64,000 nt of DNA from Rhizobium sp. N324 (GTDB lineage Bacteria; Pseudomonadota; Alphaproteobacteria; Rhizobiales; Rhizobiaceae), in NCBI RefSeq assembly GCF_001664485.1, contig NZ_CP013630.1:995001-1059000 (forward strand), written 5' to 3'. Made by a program: the position numbers and the translations under genes. This document shows, one piece after another, positions 52,644-62,437 of the stretch. Under the pieces are notes generated by a model. That model saw nothing but the letters and a program-made list of their open reading frames with translations. It was not told where the DNA came from and made no database searches. Position 1 is the stretch's first letter. Every line of letters begins with the position of its first letter.

Positions 52644-53386
52644 GGTTTCAATCCTGCCAGAAGATATTCCTGATTGCCGTCGCCGCCGGCAATCGGGGAG
52701 GGGATGAGGCCGAGGCTGTTCCAGCCCCTGTCCTCGGTGAACCAGCGCGCGAGTTCCGCAGCGACGGCGGGCGCGGACGAGGGATCCTTCAGCAGACCGC
52801 CCTTGCGGATCGCCTCGCGCCCCGCCTCGAATTGCGGCTTGACCAAGAGCACGGCAACCGCACCCGCTTCGGCGATATCGAGAGCCGGCGCCAGCGCCAG
52901 CTTCAGCGAGATGAAGGAGACGTCGGAGACGATGAACGTGGCGGGCTCGCCGATATCCTCTGCCGTCAGGTTGCGGGCGTTGAGGCCTTCTTTGCTCGTG
53001 ACACGCGGATCGCCTGAAATGCGCGGATGCATCTGCCCATGGCCGACATCGATCGCCGTGACATGCCGAGCGCCGCGCTGCAGCAGCACCTCGGTAAAGC
53101 CGCCGGTGGACGCGCCGATATCGAGACAGTGATGGCCGGCCGGATCGAGCCGGAAATGCTCGAGGGCGCTGGCAAGCTTCAGCGCCGCGCGCGAGACATA
53201 GTCCTGCGCCGGATCGTCGATGGCGATATCGGCGTCGTCGCCGATGAGCGCGCCGGCCTTCGTCACCACCTGGCCGGCGATCCGCACGGTGCCGCGCTGC
53301 ACGGCGTCGCGGGCTCGCGAGCGGCTGGCGAAGAGGCCGCGGGAGACGAGAAGTTGGTCGAGGCGTTGACTGTTTTGATCGGACAT
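52640..53386 (-). CDS. tlyA: TlyA family rRNA (cytidine-2'-O)-methyltransferase
   Basis: A 248-residue TlyA-type protein. N-terminal S4 RNA-binding domain (QRLDQLLVSRGLFASRSRARDAVQRGTV), then an FtsJ-like Rossmann domain with HHCLDIGASTGGFTEVLLQRGA (SAM motif I, about residues 81-102), SDVSFISLKLALAP and VKPQFEAG. TlyA homologues methylate 16S and 23S rRNA; haemolysin naming is historical. I start at ATG 53386 (MSDQNSQRLD); the open frame reaches 53674 but that part is antisense to the DUF4424 gene. Coupled to rlmD. Confidence 0.92.
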   Translation of the reverse strand: MSDQNSQRLDQLLVSRGLFASRSRARDAVQRGTVRIAGQVVTKAGALIGDDADIAIDDPAQDYVSRAALKLASALEHFRLDPAGHHCLDIGASTGGFTEVLLQRGARHVTAIDVGHGQMHPRISGDPRVTSKEGLNARNLTAEDIGEPATFIVSDVSFISLKLALAPALDIAEAGAVAVLLVKPQFEAGREAIRKGGLLKDPSSAPAVAAELARWFTEDRGWNSLGLIPSPIAGGDGNQEYLLAGLKP

Positions 53387-53518
53387 CGGCTGTGAATGAC
53401 CGGCAAAGCCGCCGGTTGCAAGCATTTTGTTCCAGACAGCGTCATTGACCCTCGAAAGCTTTCGGCGATAATCCTGCGGCGGCGATGACGGGGCCGGCCG
53501 CGGACACGGGGGTGTTTT

Positions 53519-54511
53519 ATGCTGAAGCTCTTCACTCTTCTTGTCGCGGCGGGGATCGCATCGCCGGCGCTGGCCAACGACACCATGGCCGAGGTCAAGA
53601 CCGGCGGGCTGATCTTTGCCCAGTCGGACGATGTCAGCATGGTGCAAGAGGATCTCTTCATCTCCGCTTCGCAAGTGCGTGTCGATTACCTGTTCGAGAA
53701 CACGTCCGGCAAGGATGTCGAAAGCCTGGTCGCCTTCCCGATGCCCGATATAACGGGTCAGGTGGACAACAACTCCGCCATCTCAGACTATGACAGCGAC
53801 AATTTCCTGCATTTTTCCACCGTGCAGGATGGCCGGCCGATCACCGCCAAGCTGCAACAGCGTGTCGTCTCGCTCGGCATCGACGTCACCGACGAACTCG
53901 CCAAAAACAACATTCCCGTCCTGCCTTACAGCCAGAAGACCCGTGACGCGCTCGCCAAGCTTCCCCAGACCGTCCGCAAGGACTGGATCGCCCGCGGCCT
54001 GATCTATCCGATGACGGACGCCGATCTTGTGCCGCTCTGGACGCTGCGTTCGACCTATTGGTGGCGCACGACCTTTCCGGCCAAGGCGAAGGTCAGCGTC
54101 GAACACCGCTATCAGCCGGCCGTCGGCGGCACCGTCGCCATCAGCTTTCTCGAAAACGGCCAGCCGAAGGGTGAGCGCTTCGAGGAATATTCCCGCAAAT
54201 ACTGCCTGGACGGTGACTTCGTCAGGGTCGCGCAACAGCGTGCCGGCGAAGCCGAGGCGGGCGGCGCCAATTATACGGAAAGCTGGATCTCCTATGTGCT
54301 GTCGACCGGCGCCAACTGGGCGGGACCGATCCGGCACTTTCAACTGACGGTCGACAAGGGCAAGCCCGGCAGCCTGATCAGCTTCTGCGGCAGCAATGTC
54401 GAGAAGATCGGCCCGACGACCTTCCGGATGACATCGGAGGATTTCGATCCGGCAAAGGATGTCGACATCCTCATTCTCAATCCGCCGGAAGCGGAACCGA
54501 AGACGCCTTGA
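53519..54511 (+). CDS. DUF4424 exported protein
   Basis: A 330-residue secreted protein of the DUF4424 family. Signal peptide MLKLFTLLVAAGIASPALA, then NDTMAEVKTGGLIFAQSDDVSMVQEDLFIS, VDYLFENTSGKDVESLVAFPMPDI and YQPAVGGTVAISF. The family is exported, all-beta and of unknown function. The gene is divergent from tlyA over a 132-base gap, and followed by the second chemoreceptor on the same strand with a 233-base gap. Confidence 0.85.
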   Translation: MLKLFTLLVAAGIASPALANDTMAEVKTGGLIFAQSDDVSMVQEDLFISASQVRVDYLFENTSGKDVESLVAFPMPDITGQVDNNSAISDYDSDNFLHFSTVQDGRPITAKLQQRVVSLGIDVTDELAKNNIPVLPYSQKTRDALAKLPQTVRKDWIARGLIYPMTDADLVPLWTLRSTYWWRTTFPAKAKVSVEHRYQPAVGGTVAISFLENGQPKGERFEEYSRKYCLDGDFVRVAQQRAGEAEAGGANYTESWISYVLSTGANWAGPIRHFQLTVDKGKPGSLISFCGSNVEKIGPTTFRMTSEDFDPAKDVDILILNPPEAEPKTP

Positions 54512-54744
54512 TTTAAGCAACTTTAATCACGGCTCAGGCCGCTTCGGCGGCGCCTAATTTAAGCAAATCTAAAGCTCGCCCGCATAGCTTCGCCTCGATT
54601 GCAGCGGTTCGTCCGGACCGCTCGGCGCCATGACGGCGCAAGCGTTTCAACGCCGATCATGGTCTCAATTCAGAAGGTCTTGCGGTTGCGCCTCACGCGC
54701 GACCCGCTTTCGCCGCGTCGACTGTCGTCAGGAGAAATTCACCG

Positions 54745-56682
54745 ATGTCCGCTAAAAACATATCCTTGAACGGGAAGCTCGCGGCCACGTTCGCAGCCCT
54801 CATTCTTATTTTCGTCGCCGTTTCCGCCTTCGTCTATTCCAAGGCGACGGCCTCGGCGGCCGCGTCTGCCGAACAGGAAAAATCGGAGCTGCTCGTCAAC
54901 CAGATCGACGATGCGCTGCAGGCGATGCTCGAACAGGCCGTCAACCTGCGCGGTTTCATCCTTTTCCGCAGCGACAGCACCTATGGCGATGTCTTCGCCA
55001 ACCGCGAACGCATGCTGAAGGCGATCGCCGCCGCCAGGCAGACGGCCGCGGCCGAGCCGCAGCTGGTCGAGATGATCGACGGCATGCAGAAGGCGGCCGA
55101 CCTCTATTTCCATGAACTGGCCGAGCCGCAGACCAAGGCGCGCAAGGAAACCGACATGCCGATCGCCGACGTCGTCAAGATCGGCGTCAACGCCACCAAG
55201 GGCCAGCTCGACGGCTTCCGTCAGGCTTCGGCCAAGATCAAGGCCAGCGCCCGCGAAAAGTCGGAAGCGCTCGCTGAAATCCGCGCCGATGCCAATAGCG
55301 ACCTGAAGACGACGCTGCTTGCCGGCGGTATCGTCGCCTCGCTTGCCGCCGCCGTGCTCGCCTGGCTGATGTCGCGCACCATCGTCCGCCCGATCGTCGG
55401 CATGACCGGGGCCATGGATCGCCTCGCCGGCGGTCAGAACGATATCGAGGTCCCGGCGACCGACCGCGGCGACGAAGTCGGCCGCATGGCCCAGTCGGTG
55501 CTGGTCTTCAAGCAGGCGGCGATCGAGAAGCTGCGCCTTGCTGGCGAGACCGACCGCATGCGTGATGACGCCGAGCGCCAGCGCCGGGCAACCGACGAGC
55601 AGAAGGCGCGCGAGGAAGGCGAGATCCGCCATGCGATCGATGCCCTGGCCGGCGGCCTTGCCGAGCTTGCCAATGGCGATATGGCCGGCCGTATCCAGAC
55701 ACCGTTCGCGCCGCAATATGACAGCCTGCGCAATGACTTCAACCATGCCGTCGAAAAGCTGCAGGCAGCGCTGCAATCGGTCGGCCGCAACGCCTCGGCG
55801 ATCAATGCCGGCGCCGGCGAAATCCGCTCGGCCGCCGACGATCTTGCCCACCGCACCGAACAGCAGGCTGCCGCCGTCGAAGAGACCGCCGCAGCGCTCG
55901 AAGAGGTGACGACCACCGTCCGCGACAGCGCCAAGCGCGCCGAGGATGCCGGCAATCTCGTCGAGCGCACCCGTCTCGGCGCCGAAAAATCCGGCGAAGT
56001 CGTCCGCAAGGCCGTCTCCGCCATGCAGCAGATCGAAAAGTCCTCGGGCGAGATCTCCAACATCATCGGCGTCATCGACGACATCGCCTTCCAGACCAAT
56101 CTTCTGGCCCTGAACGCCGGCGTCGAAGCCGCCCGCGCCGGCGATGCCGGTAAGGGTTTTGCGGTCGTCGCCCAGGAAGTCCGCGAGCTTGCCCAGCGCT
56201 CGGCCAAGGCGGCGAAAGAGATCAAGGATCTGATCACCACCTCGGGTGAACAGGTGGTTGCCGGCGTCTCCCTCGTCGGCGAGACCGGCAAGGCGCTTGA
56301 AGCCATCGTCGCCGAGGTGCAGGAGATCAATCACCACGTCAGCGCGATCGTCACCGCCACCCGCGAACAGTCGATCGGCCTGCAGGAGATCAACACCGCC
56401 GTCAACAACATGGACCAGGGCACGCAGCAGAACGCCGCCATGGTCGAGGAGCAGACTGCGGCCAGCCATGCGCTCGCCCAGGAGGCAAGCGCGCTGGACG
56501 AGCTGCTGCGCCAGTTCAAGCTCGGCCAGACGCGGCCGGACGCCGCACCGCGCGCCGCCGTTGCGAACGCCCGCCCGGTCGCCTCACCCGCCCGCGCGTT
56601 CGCCAACAAGGTCAGCAAGGCCTTCGGCGGCAGACAGGAAAGTGCTGCGGCGGCCGTTCAGGAAGAGTGGACGGAGTTCTGA
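54745..56682 (+). CDS. Methyl-accepting chemotaxis protein with CHASE3-like domain and CheR-docking tail
   Basis: A 645-residue chemoreceptor. TM1 about residues 12-28 ([19 protein letters not shown]), a helical periplasmic CHASE3-like domain (about 30-185, [18 protein letters not shown]), TM2 about 192-212, HAMP ([18 protein letters not shown]), and a methyl-accepting domain with [21 protein letters not shown]. It ends EEWTEF, similar to the NWETF docking pentapeptide for CheR/CheB. ATG 54745 has AGGAGAAA upstream. The leader has two TTTAAGCAA repeats at 54512-54526 and 54558-54572. Confidence 0.95.
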   Translation: MSAKNISLNGKLAATFAALILIFVAVSAFVYSKATASAAASAEQEKSELLVNQIDDALQAMLEQAVNLRGFILFRSDSTYGDVFANRERMLKAIAAARQTAAAEPQLVEMIDGMQKAADLYFHELAEPQTKARKETDMPIADVVKIGVNATKGQLDGFRQASAKIKASAREKSEALAEIRADANSDLKTTLLAGGIVASLAAAVLAWLMSRTIVRPIVGMTGAMDRLAGGQNDIEVPATDRGDEVGRMAQSVLVFKQAAIEKLRLAGETDRMRDDAERQRRATDEQKAREEGEIRHAIDALAGGLAELANGDMAGRIQTPFAPQYDSLRNDFNHAVEKLQAALQSVGRNASAINAGAGEIRSAADDLAHRTEQQAAAVEETAAALEEVTTTVRDSAKRAEDAGNLVERTRLGAEKSGEVVRKAVSAMQQIEKSSGEISNIIGVIDDIAFQTNLLALNAGVEAARAGDAGKGFAVVAQEVRELAQRSAKAAKEIKDLITTSGEQVVAGVSLVGETGKALEAIVAEVQEINHHVSAIVTATREQSIGLQEINTAVNNMDQGTQQNAAMVEEQTAASHALAQEASALDELLRQFKLGQTRPDAAPRAAVANARPVASPARAFANKVSKAFGGRQESAAAAVQEEWTEF

Positions 56683-56825
56683 GAGCGCTCAGGATGGGAC
56701 GTTAAACGAGAGGGCGGCGCAACGGATGCGCCGCCCTATTTCGTTGGACGGGCCGGCATGACAAGCACGAGAGACGTGAGGTGATCCGTTCTATCGACTG
56801 CGATTTTGGCTGTGACATCTCCCAC

Positions 56826-56935
56826 TCTCCCTCATCCCAGGCCTTGAGCCGAGGATCCATGCCACCCGCGCTGGTGGGTGCGGTGTGGATGCTCGGCTCA
56901 AGGCCGAGCATGACGGAGGGTGGGGTGGTCGCCGG
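56826..56935. repeat. Inverted pair of CTCGG-type palindromes after the chemoreceptor
   Basis: Copies of the family at 25021: GCCTTGAGCCGAGGATCC (56840-56857 region) and TGCTCGGCTCAAGGCCGAGC (56890-56909), the latter followed by ATGACGGAGGGTGGGG. They are inverted relative to each other. The stretch 56683-57180 is repeat-rich and has no gene; the nearby hairpin GAGGGCGGCGC...GCGCCGCCCTAT (56710-56740) is a candidate terminator for the chemoreceptor. Confidence 0.7.
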
Positions 56936-57012
56936 AGCAAGTACAGCGATGGGTGGCGCTATGGATGCGCCGCCTCCTTATGGTCGAACGGCATAGGCGG
57001 GAGCAAGAGCCT

Positions 57013-57151
57013 GCCCCTCACCCTAACCCTCTCCCCGTAAAAACGGGGCGAGGGGACGTGCCTGGGAGACGTTGGCGAGGGACGGAAAGGTTGCGGCATA
57101 TCCCCTTCGCCCCGTTTACGGGGAGAAGGTGCCGGCAGGCGGATGAGGGGC
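57013..57151. repeat. RIME-like element, type 2 copy B
   Basis: Same structure as 32075-32214: GCCCCTCACCCTAACCCTCT start, CCCCGTAAAAACGGGG, central GGGA..GGTTGCGGCATATCC, CCCCGTTTACGGGG, GAAGGTGCCGGCAGGCGGAT and TGAGGGGC end. The central part is also alike between the two copies, unlike the type 1 family, so type 2 elements may be recent duplicates. It lies between the chemoreceptor and the 3' end of dxs. Confidence 0.85.
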
Positions 57152-57180
57152 CTTCATACGGCACACCCTCACAAATTCAC

Positions 57181-59097
57181 CTACCCCGCAACCCCAACCG
57201 CAACCCCGCGCCCCAGCGCCCTGAACACCGTCGAAACGATCCCGGCGCGATCCAACCCGGCATGGGCGATCATCGCTTCGGGTTTGGCCTGTTCCATCCA
57301 GATATCGGGCATCACCAGCGAGCGGATCTTCAGGCCGTTGTCGAGCAGGCCTTCGCTCGAGAGATACTGCATCACCTGGCTGCCGAAGCCGCCGACGGAG
57401 CCTTCTTCGACGGTGATCACCATCTCGTGGTGGCGGGCGAGCTGGCGGATCAGGTCGTGGTCGAGCGGCTTGGCAAAGCGGGCATCGGCGACCGTCGTCG
57501 AAAGCCCGGCGGCCTCGAGATCTTCGGCGGCCAGCAGACAATCGGCAAGCCGGCTGCCGAAGGAGAGCAGGGCCACCTTGGTGCCTTCCTTGACGATGCG
57601 GCCCTTGCCGATCTGCAGGATCTCGCCGCGCGCCGGCATGTCGACGCCGACGCCCTCGCCGCGCGGATAACGGAACGAGATCGGCCCGGCATCATAGGCG
57701 ACGGCGGTGCGCACCATATGCTTGAGTTCGGCCTCGTCGGCCGCCGCCATCACCACGAAGCCGGGCAGCGTGGTCAGGAAGGCGGTGTCGAAGGAGCCGG
57801 CATGGGTCGGGCCGTCGGCGCCGACGAAGCCGGCGCGATCGATCGGAAAACGCACCGGCAGTCCCTGGATCGCCACGTCGTGCACCACCTGGTCGTAGGC
57901 GCGCTGCAGGAAGGTGGAATAGAGGGCGGCAAACGGCTTGTAGCCTTCCGCCGCGAGCCCGGCGGCGAAGGTCACGGCGTGCTGCTCGGCGATGCCGACA
58001 TCGAAACAGCGCGACGGAAAGGCGTCGGCGAGCTTGTCGAGGCCGGTACCGTTCGGCATGGCGGCGGTGATGCCGACGATCTTGTCGTCGAGGGCGGCTT
58101 CCTGCACCAGCGCTTCGGCGAAGACGCTGGTATAGCTCGGCGCATTCGGCTTCACCCGCGCCTGGGCGCCGGTGATGACGTCGAATTTGTTGACGCCGTG
58201 ATATTTGTCGGCGGCGGCTTCGGCCGGCGGATAGCCCTTGCCCTTCTGGGTGACGACATGGATCAGCACCGGCCCGCGGCCGTTGTCGCGCACGTTGCGC
58301 AAGACCGGCAGCAGATGGTCGAAGGAATGTCCGTCGATCGGCCCGATGTGATAAAAACCCATCTCCTCGAACATGGTGCCGCCGGTGACGTAACCGCGCG
58401 CGTGCTCGACGGCGCGGGTGATGGCGCGATCGATATTCTTGCCGAGATAGGCGGTCAGCTTCTTGCCGAAATCGCGGAAGCCCATATAGGTGCGGCCGGA
58501 GGCGAGGCGGGCGAGATAGGCGCTCATCGCCCCTGTCGGCGGCGCGATCGACATGTCGTTGTCGTTGAGGATGACGATGAGGCGGGCATCGAGTGCGCCG
58601 GCATTGTTCAGCGCTTCATAGGCCATGCCGGCCGACATCGCCCCGTCGCCGATGACGGCGATGACGCGGCGGTCGTTCTTGTCGAGATCGGCGGCAATTG
58701 CCATGCCGAGGCCGGCCGAGATCGAGGTCGAGGAATGCGCCGCGCCGAAGGGGTCATATTCGCTCTCGGCCCGGCGGGTGAAGCCGGACAGCCCGTCTTC
58801 CTGGCGCAGCGTGCGGATCCGGTCGCGCCGGCCGGTCAGGATCTTGTGCGGATAACATTGATGGCCGACATCGAAGATCAGCCGATCCTCAGGCGTGTCG
58901 AAGACGCTGTGGATGGCGATCGTCAGCTCGACGACGCCGAGGCCGGCGCCGAGATGGCCGCCGGTGCGCGACACAGCATCGATCATTTCGTCCCGGACTT
59001 CGCGGGCAAGCTGCGGCAGCTCGCGATCCTCGAGCTTGCGCAGGTCGGCGGGGTAAATGACCTGGTCGAGCAGGGGGGTCTTCGGCAGTTGTGTCAC
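57181..59097 (-). CDS. dxs: 1-deoxy-D-xylulose-5-phosphate synthase
   Basis: A 638-residue thiamine-diphosphate enzyme that begins the MEP pathway. Motifs: [69 protein letters not shown] (TPP-binding GDG...N), and C-terminal transketolase parts [14 protein letters not shown] and [13 protein letters not shown]. It uses GTG at 59097. Length is standard. In this organism it is separated from tlyA by the DUF4424 and chemoreceptor genes; ispE of the same pathway is at 5.2-6.1 kb. Confidence 0.97.
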   Translation of the reverse strand: MTQLPKTPLLDQVIYPADLRKLEDRELPQLAREVRDEMIDAVSRTGGHLGAGLGVVELTIAIHSVFDTPEDRLIFDVGHQCYPHKILTGRRDRIRTLRQEDGLSGFTRRAESEYDPFGAAHSSTSISAGLGMAIAADLDKNDRRVIAVIGDGAMSAGMAYEALNNAGALDARLIVILNDNDMSIAPPTGAMSAYLARLASGRTYMGFRDFGKKLTAYLGKNIDRAITRAVEHARGYVTGGTMFEEMGFYHIGPIDGHSFDHLLPVLRNVRDNGRGPVLIHVVTQKGKGYPPAEAAADKYHGVNKFDVITGAQARVKPNAPSYTSVFAEALVQEAALDDKIVGITAAMPNGTGLDKLADAFPSRCFDVGIAEQHAVTFAAGLAAEGYKPFAALYSTFLQRAYDQVVHDVAIQGLPVRFPIDRAGFVGADGPTHAGSFDTAFLTTLPGFVVMAAADEAELKHMVRTAVAYDAGPISFRYPRGEGVGVDMPARGEILQIGKGRIVKEGTKVALLSFGSRLADCLLAAEDLEAAGLSTTVADARFAKPLDHDLIRQLARHHEMVITVEEGSVGGFGSQVMQYLSSEGLLDNGLKIRSLVMPDIWMEQAKPEAMIAHAGLDRAGIVSTVFRALGRGVAVGVAG

Positions 59098-59190
59098 GGG
59101 CGGGCGCTCTTTCTTACTTTTCCTTGTACCGCTTTATTCGATTAGAACGAGGCAAAACAAGTGATTTCAGGAACCGAAGGTTTTCACCTT

Positions 59191-59236
59191 AGAGCATGGC
59201 GGAAAAATGTGTGAGCGGTTTCGGGAGATATCACAT
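59191..59236. repeat. Diverged copy of the GAGCATGATG palindrome
   Basis: AGAGCATGGCGGAAAAATGTGTGAGCGGTTTCGGGAGATATCACATTCTAT resembles the elements at 6084 and 10299 with about ten changes and loses the outer pairing. It lies in the dxs upstream region, which is otherwise feature-poor (59098-59381, 284 bases). Confidence 0.6.
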
Positions 59237-59381
59237 TCTATTTCCGTGAGTTGCATTTGCCTGATCTCTGCCGGGTCGCGCCCTGGTTTCCCGCCCGCCG
59301 ATCGAATGCGCGAGGGCCGGCGAGCTGCTTGAATATGACACGGAATGGTAGCAATGTTGCCGGGCTGACAGGGGGCGGGCC

Positions 59382-61358
59382 ATGGGAACGATTGTTGCAG
59401 CGCATGCCTATGTGAACAACGAGGTCGCTTTCGTAGCCTGGGATATCGACGCCAAGATCGATGGATGTCTCGGCTTCGAAGTCGTCCGCGTCTATCTCGA
59501 CGAGCAGGGAGACGTGGCGAAAAGACCCGATGGCAGCGAGGACCGGGTGACCTGCGCCGCCTGGGTCGCCTTCAAGGGGCAGCGCAATCCGCACTGGCTG
59601 CCGCAGACGACGTCGCTCTGGCCGGTGCAGAAGCTTTCCTGGCGCGACCTGACGCTGCGCAAGCGGCGCAACGAAATGAAACGGCGGCCGGACGAGGTCC
59701 GGGTGCGCTACGAGATCCGCCCGCTCGGCGACCTGAAGCCGGGCATGCAGGCAGCCCCCGATCCGACGCCTGCACTCGTCGAGATCAACAAGCGGGATCA
59801 AAACGGCAGGCCGATCAGGAAGGCCGACGGCACTTTCGAGAAAATCGCGGTCAAGGCCTATGAGGGCGCCCCGCGGCCGCTCGGTTATCTCGGGCCGGCC
59901 GTCGTCACCAACCCGGTCCATGTGACGCGCAAGCGCGGCCAGTTCGAGTCGAGCTTCACCAACGGCATTCTCGCCGCCCAGTGGCTGCGCAACGTCCTGC
60001 TGGAGGACGGCGTGAAACAGCCGAACGAGCTGATCGACATGATTTCCAATCCGGAAAACGGCATCCGCAAATATCTGGCCGGCGATGTCATTCCGATGCT
60101 CAGGGAATTCATGAATGCGCCAGGCCGCTTCCTCGTCGCCCTCTACGAACTGGAGGACGAGGAGCTGCTGGCGCTGCTGATTGCCAATAAGGAGAAGCTG
60201 CGCATCATCCTCGCCAATACCGGCAAGGTCGGGGACGATTGGGATGTGCGCAATGCGCATGCCCGCCAGGCGCTGATCGAGGCCGGCGTCGAGATTCACC
60301 ACCGGATGTTCAACAATTCGAGCCAGATCGGCCACAACAAATTCGTCGTGCACATACCGCCGAATGGCGCTCCGCGCAGCGTCTTCACCGGCAGCACCAA
60401 CTGGACGGCGACCGGGCTTGCCGGCCAGTCCAACAATGCGCTGATCGTTCGCAACGACGCGATTGCCGCGGCCTATGTCGGCTATTGGGAGCGGATTCTG
60501 GAAGACAATGGAACGCTGGAAGCGCCCGTCGAATTCGATGACGGCATGCCCGACAACCAGCAGAGCAAGAAATTCCGGCGCGCGAACGAGACGCCTTCCG
60601 TTGTGCCGACAGGCGGCGGGACTTCGGTTGAAGCCTGGTTTTCGCCGAACATGCAGAGCCGCAGAAAGGGCAAGGCGACGCCACCCGATCTTCGCGAGGT
60701 CTACCGCCTGATGCGCCGTGCCGAGCACGCGGTGCTGTTTCTGGCCTTCTATCCCGGCCAGTCGGGCAGGGATTGCATCGTCGGCGAGGCGATCGATATC
60801 GGCCTCAAGGATCAGAAGCTGATCGTCACCGGCGCCGTTTCAAGCGCCCAGGCCATGCCCAACTACGTCGCCGGCAAGGACCATGATCCCGAGGATCCGG
60901 ACGATGACGAAGACGCCGTCTCACCCCACACTTTCGACGAAGCCAATGTCTCGGTCGTCCGAGCCTCGCGCATCGATGACCGCCAGCTGCTGGCCGATTT
61001 CGGCGCCGAGGAACTGACCGCCAAGAAAGTGGGCGCCATCATCCACGACAAGGTGCTGGTGATCGATCCCCTGTCGGACGATTGCGTCGTCGTTCTCGGC
61101 AGCCACAATCTCGGCTTCAAGGCCTCCTACGCCAATGACGAAAACATGCTGATCGTCAAAGGCGACCGCGCGCTTGCCGAGGCCTATTCTGTCCATATCC
61201 TCGATGTCTATGATCACTATCGCTTCCGCGCCGTCGAGGCGGAATTGAAGCGCCAAGGCAAGAAGGGCTGGTCGGGCTTTCTCAACGTCGATGACAGCTG
61301 GCAGGACGGCTATATCAACCGCACCAAGGGCGCGCTGACGCGGTATTTCGCGGGTTGA
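59382..61358 (+). CDS. Two-HKD phospholipase D-like protein with unusual N-terminal domain
   Basis: A 658-residue protein. Two PLD motifs: H318-N-K320 in IGHNKFVVHI with downstream TGSTNWTATGLAGQSNN, and H555-D-K557 in IIHDKVLVIDPLS with GSHNLGFKASYANDENM. The N-terminal 150 residues (MGTIVAAHAYVNNEVAFVAWDIDAK, CLGFEVVRVYLDEQGD, WVAFKGQRNP) form a distinct, probably beta-rich domain. A third segment between the motifs includes KGKATPPDLREVYRLM. No signal peptide is seen. Members can be lipases or nucleases; the substrate is unknown. The gene is isolated from its neighbours and converges on the pirin gene. Confidence 0.85.
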   Translation: MGTIVAAHAYVNNEVAFVAWDIDAKIDGCLGFEVVRVYLDEQGDVAKRPDGSEDRVTCAAWVAFKGQRNPHWLPQTTSLWPVQKLSWRDLTLRKRRNEMKRRPDEVRVRYEIRPLGDLKPGMQAAPDPTPALVEINKRDQNGRPIRKADGTFEKIAVKAYEGAPRPLGYLGPAVVTNPVHVTRKRGQFESSFTNGILAAQWLRNVLLEDGVKQPNELIDMISNPENGIRKYLAGDVIPMLREFMNAPGRFLVALYELEDEELLALLIANKEKLRIILANTGKVGDDWDVRNAHARQALIEAGVEIHHRMFNNSSQIGHNKFVVHIPPNGAPRSVFTGSTNWTATGLAGQSNNALIVRNDAIAAAYVGYWERILEDNGTLEAPVEFDDGMPDNQQSKKFRRANETPSVVPTGGGTSVEAWFSPNMQSRRKGKATPPDLREVYRLMRRAEHAVLFLAFYPGQSGRDCIVGEAIDIGLKDQKLIVTGAVSSAQAMPNYVAGKDHDPEDPDDDEDAVSPHTFDEANVSVVRASRIDDRQLLADFGAEELTAKKVGAIIHDKVLVIDPLSDDCVVVLGSHNLGFKASYANDENMLIVKGDRALAEAYSVHILDVYDHYRFRAVEAELKRQGKKGWSGFLNVDDSWQDGYINRTKGALTRYFAG

Positions 61359-61398
61359 GATTCTGCAGCCAGTCGTCGGCGGCGCATCGCCGCCGCCG

Positions 61399-62322
61399 TC
61401 ACCCTTCCGGCAAAGGCACGAATTCCTCTTCGTCGCCGGGAACGATATCGAAGCGGCCGGAGCGCCATTCCTCCTTGGCCTTTTCGATCCGCTCCTTCGA
61501 GGAGGAGACGAAATTCCACCAGATATAGCGTTTCGAATTCAGCGCCGCGCCGCCGAACAGCATCAGATGACAGCCGTCGCCGCCTGCTTCCAGCGTGATC
61601 GGATCGCCCGGCCGGAAGACCAGCAGCTGGTCGGCGGCGAAGCGGTCGCACGAGATGACGACCTCGCCTGAAAGCACGTAGACGGCGCGTTCTTCATGTG
61701 CCGCGCCGAAGGGAAACTTCGCGCCCGTCTGCAGGCTGAGATCGACATAGAGCGTGTCGGAGAACACCCCGACCGGCGATGCCATGCCTTCGAACGAGCC
61801 GATGACCACACGCCCGCGCACGCCTGGAGTCTCGATCAGCGGCATTTCGGACTTTTCCGTATGGGCGAAGGAAGGATCGATCTCCTCCTTGTCGTCGGGC
61901 AGCGCCAGCCAGGTCTGCAGCCCTGACATCAGCAGCGGGTGGCCACGCAGATTGTCGGGCGTGCGCTCGGAATGCACGATGCCGCGGCCTGCCGTCATCA
62001 GGTTGATATCGCCGGGACGGATGACCTTTTCGGTGCCGAGGCTGTCGCGATGGCGGATCTCGCCGTCGAAGAGATAGGTAACCGTCGACAGCCCGATATG
62101 CGGATGCGGCTTCACGTCGAGCGCCTCGTTGGGCTTCAGGATCGCCGGCCCCATGCGGTCGAAGAAGATGAACGGCCCGACGAGGCGCCGCTGCCGCGTC
62201 GGCAGCGCCCGCCGCACCTGAAAGCCGCCGATATCGCTGGTGCGCGGAATGATCAGGTTCTCGATCGCATCACAGGCGAAGGCATCGCCGGGCAGGGGAT
62301 CTTTTCCGGGAAAGAAGGACAT
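61399..62322 (-). CDS. Pirin family protein
   Basis: A 307-residue bicupin. Pirin motifs: FQVRRALPTRQRRLVGPFIFFDRMGPA, KPHPHIGLSTVTYLFDGEIRHRDSLG (metal ligands), MTAGRGIVHSERT, and the C-terminal pirin domain. Pirins are iron-binding cupins, some with quercetin dioxygenase activity. I start at ATG 62322 (MSFFPGKDPLPGD), with GGAG upstream; the frame is open to 62385. Its stop is 41 bases from the converging PLD-like gene, with a GGCGGCG/CGCCGCC hairpin between. Confidence 0.92.
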   Translation of the reverse strand: MSFFPGKDPLPGDAFACDAIENLIIPRTSDIGGFQVRRALPTRQRRLVGPFIFFDRMGPAILKPNEALDVKPHPHIGLSTVTYLFDGEIRHRDSLGTEKVIRPGDINLMTAGRGIVHSERTPDNLRGHPLLMSGLQTWLALPDDKEEIDPSFAHTEKSEMPLIETPGVRGRVVIGSFEGMASPVGVFSDTLYVDLSLQTGAKFPFGAAHEERAVYVLSGEVVISCDRFAADQLLVFRPGDPITLEAGGDGCHLMLFGGAALNSKRYIWWNFVSSSKERIEKAKEEWRSGRFDIVPGDEEEFVPLPEG

Positions 62323-62437
62323 GACGGATCTCCGATCTGAGGCGCCGCTGCAGCACTTTGATCGCTGCAGCGTCGCATTGTCCACAGATAGCGCTTAGAG
62401 CCCCGCCCGTCCAATCGGGCGTTGCGCCCGCCCTGTC

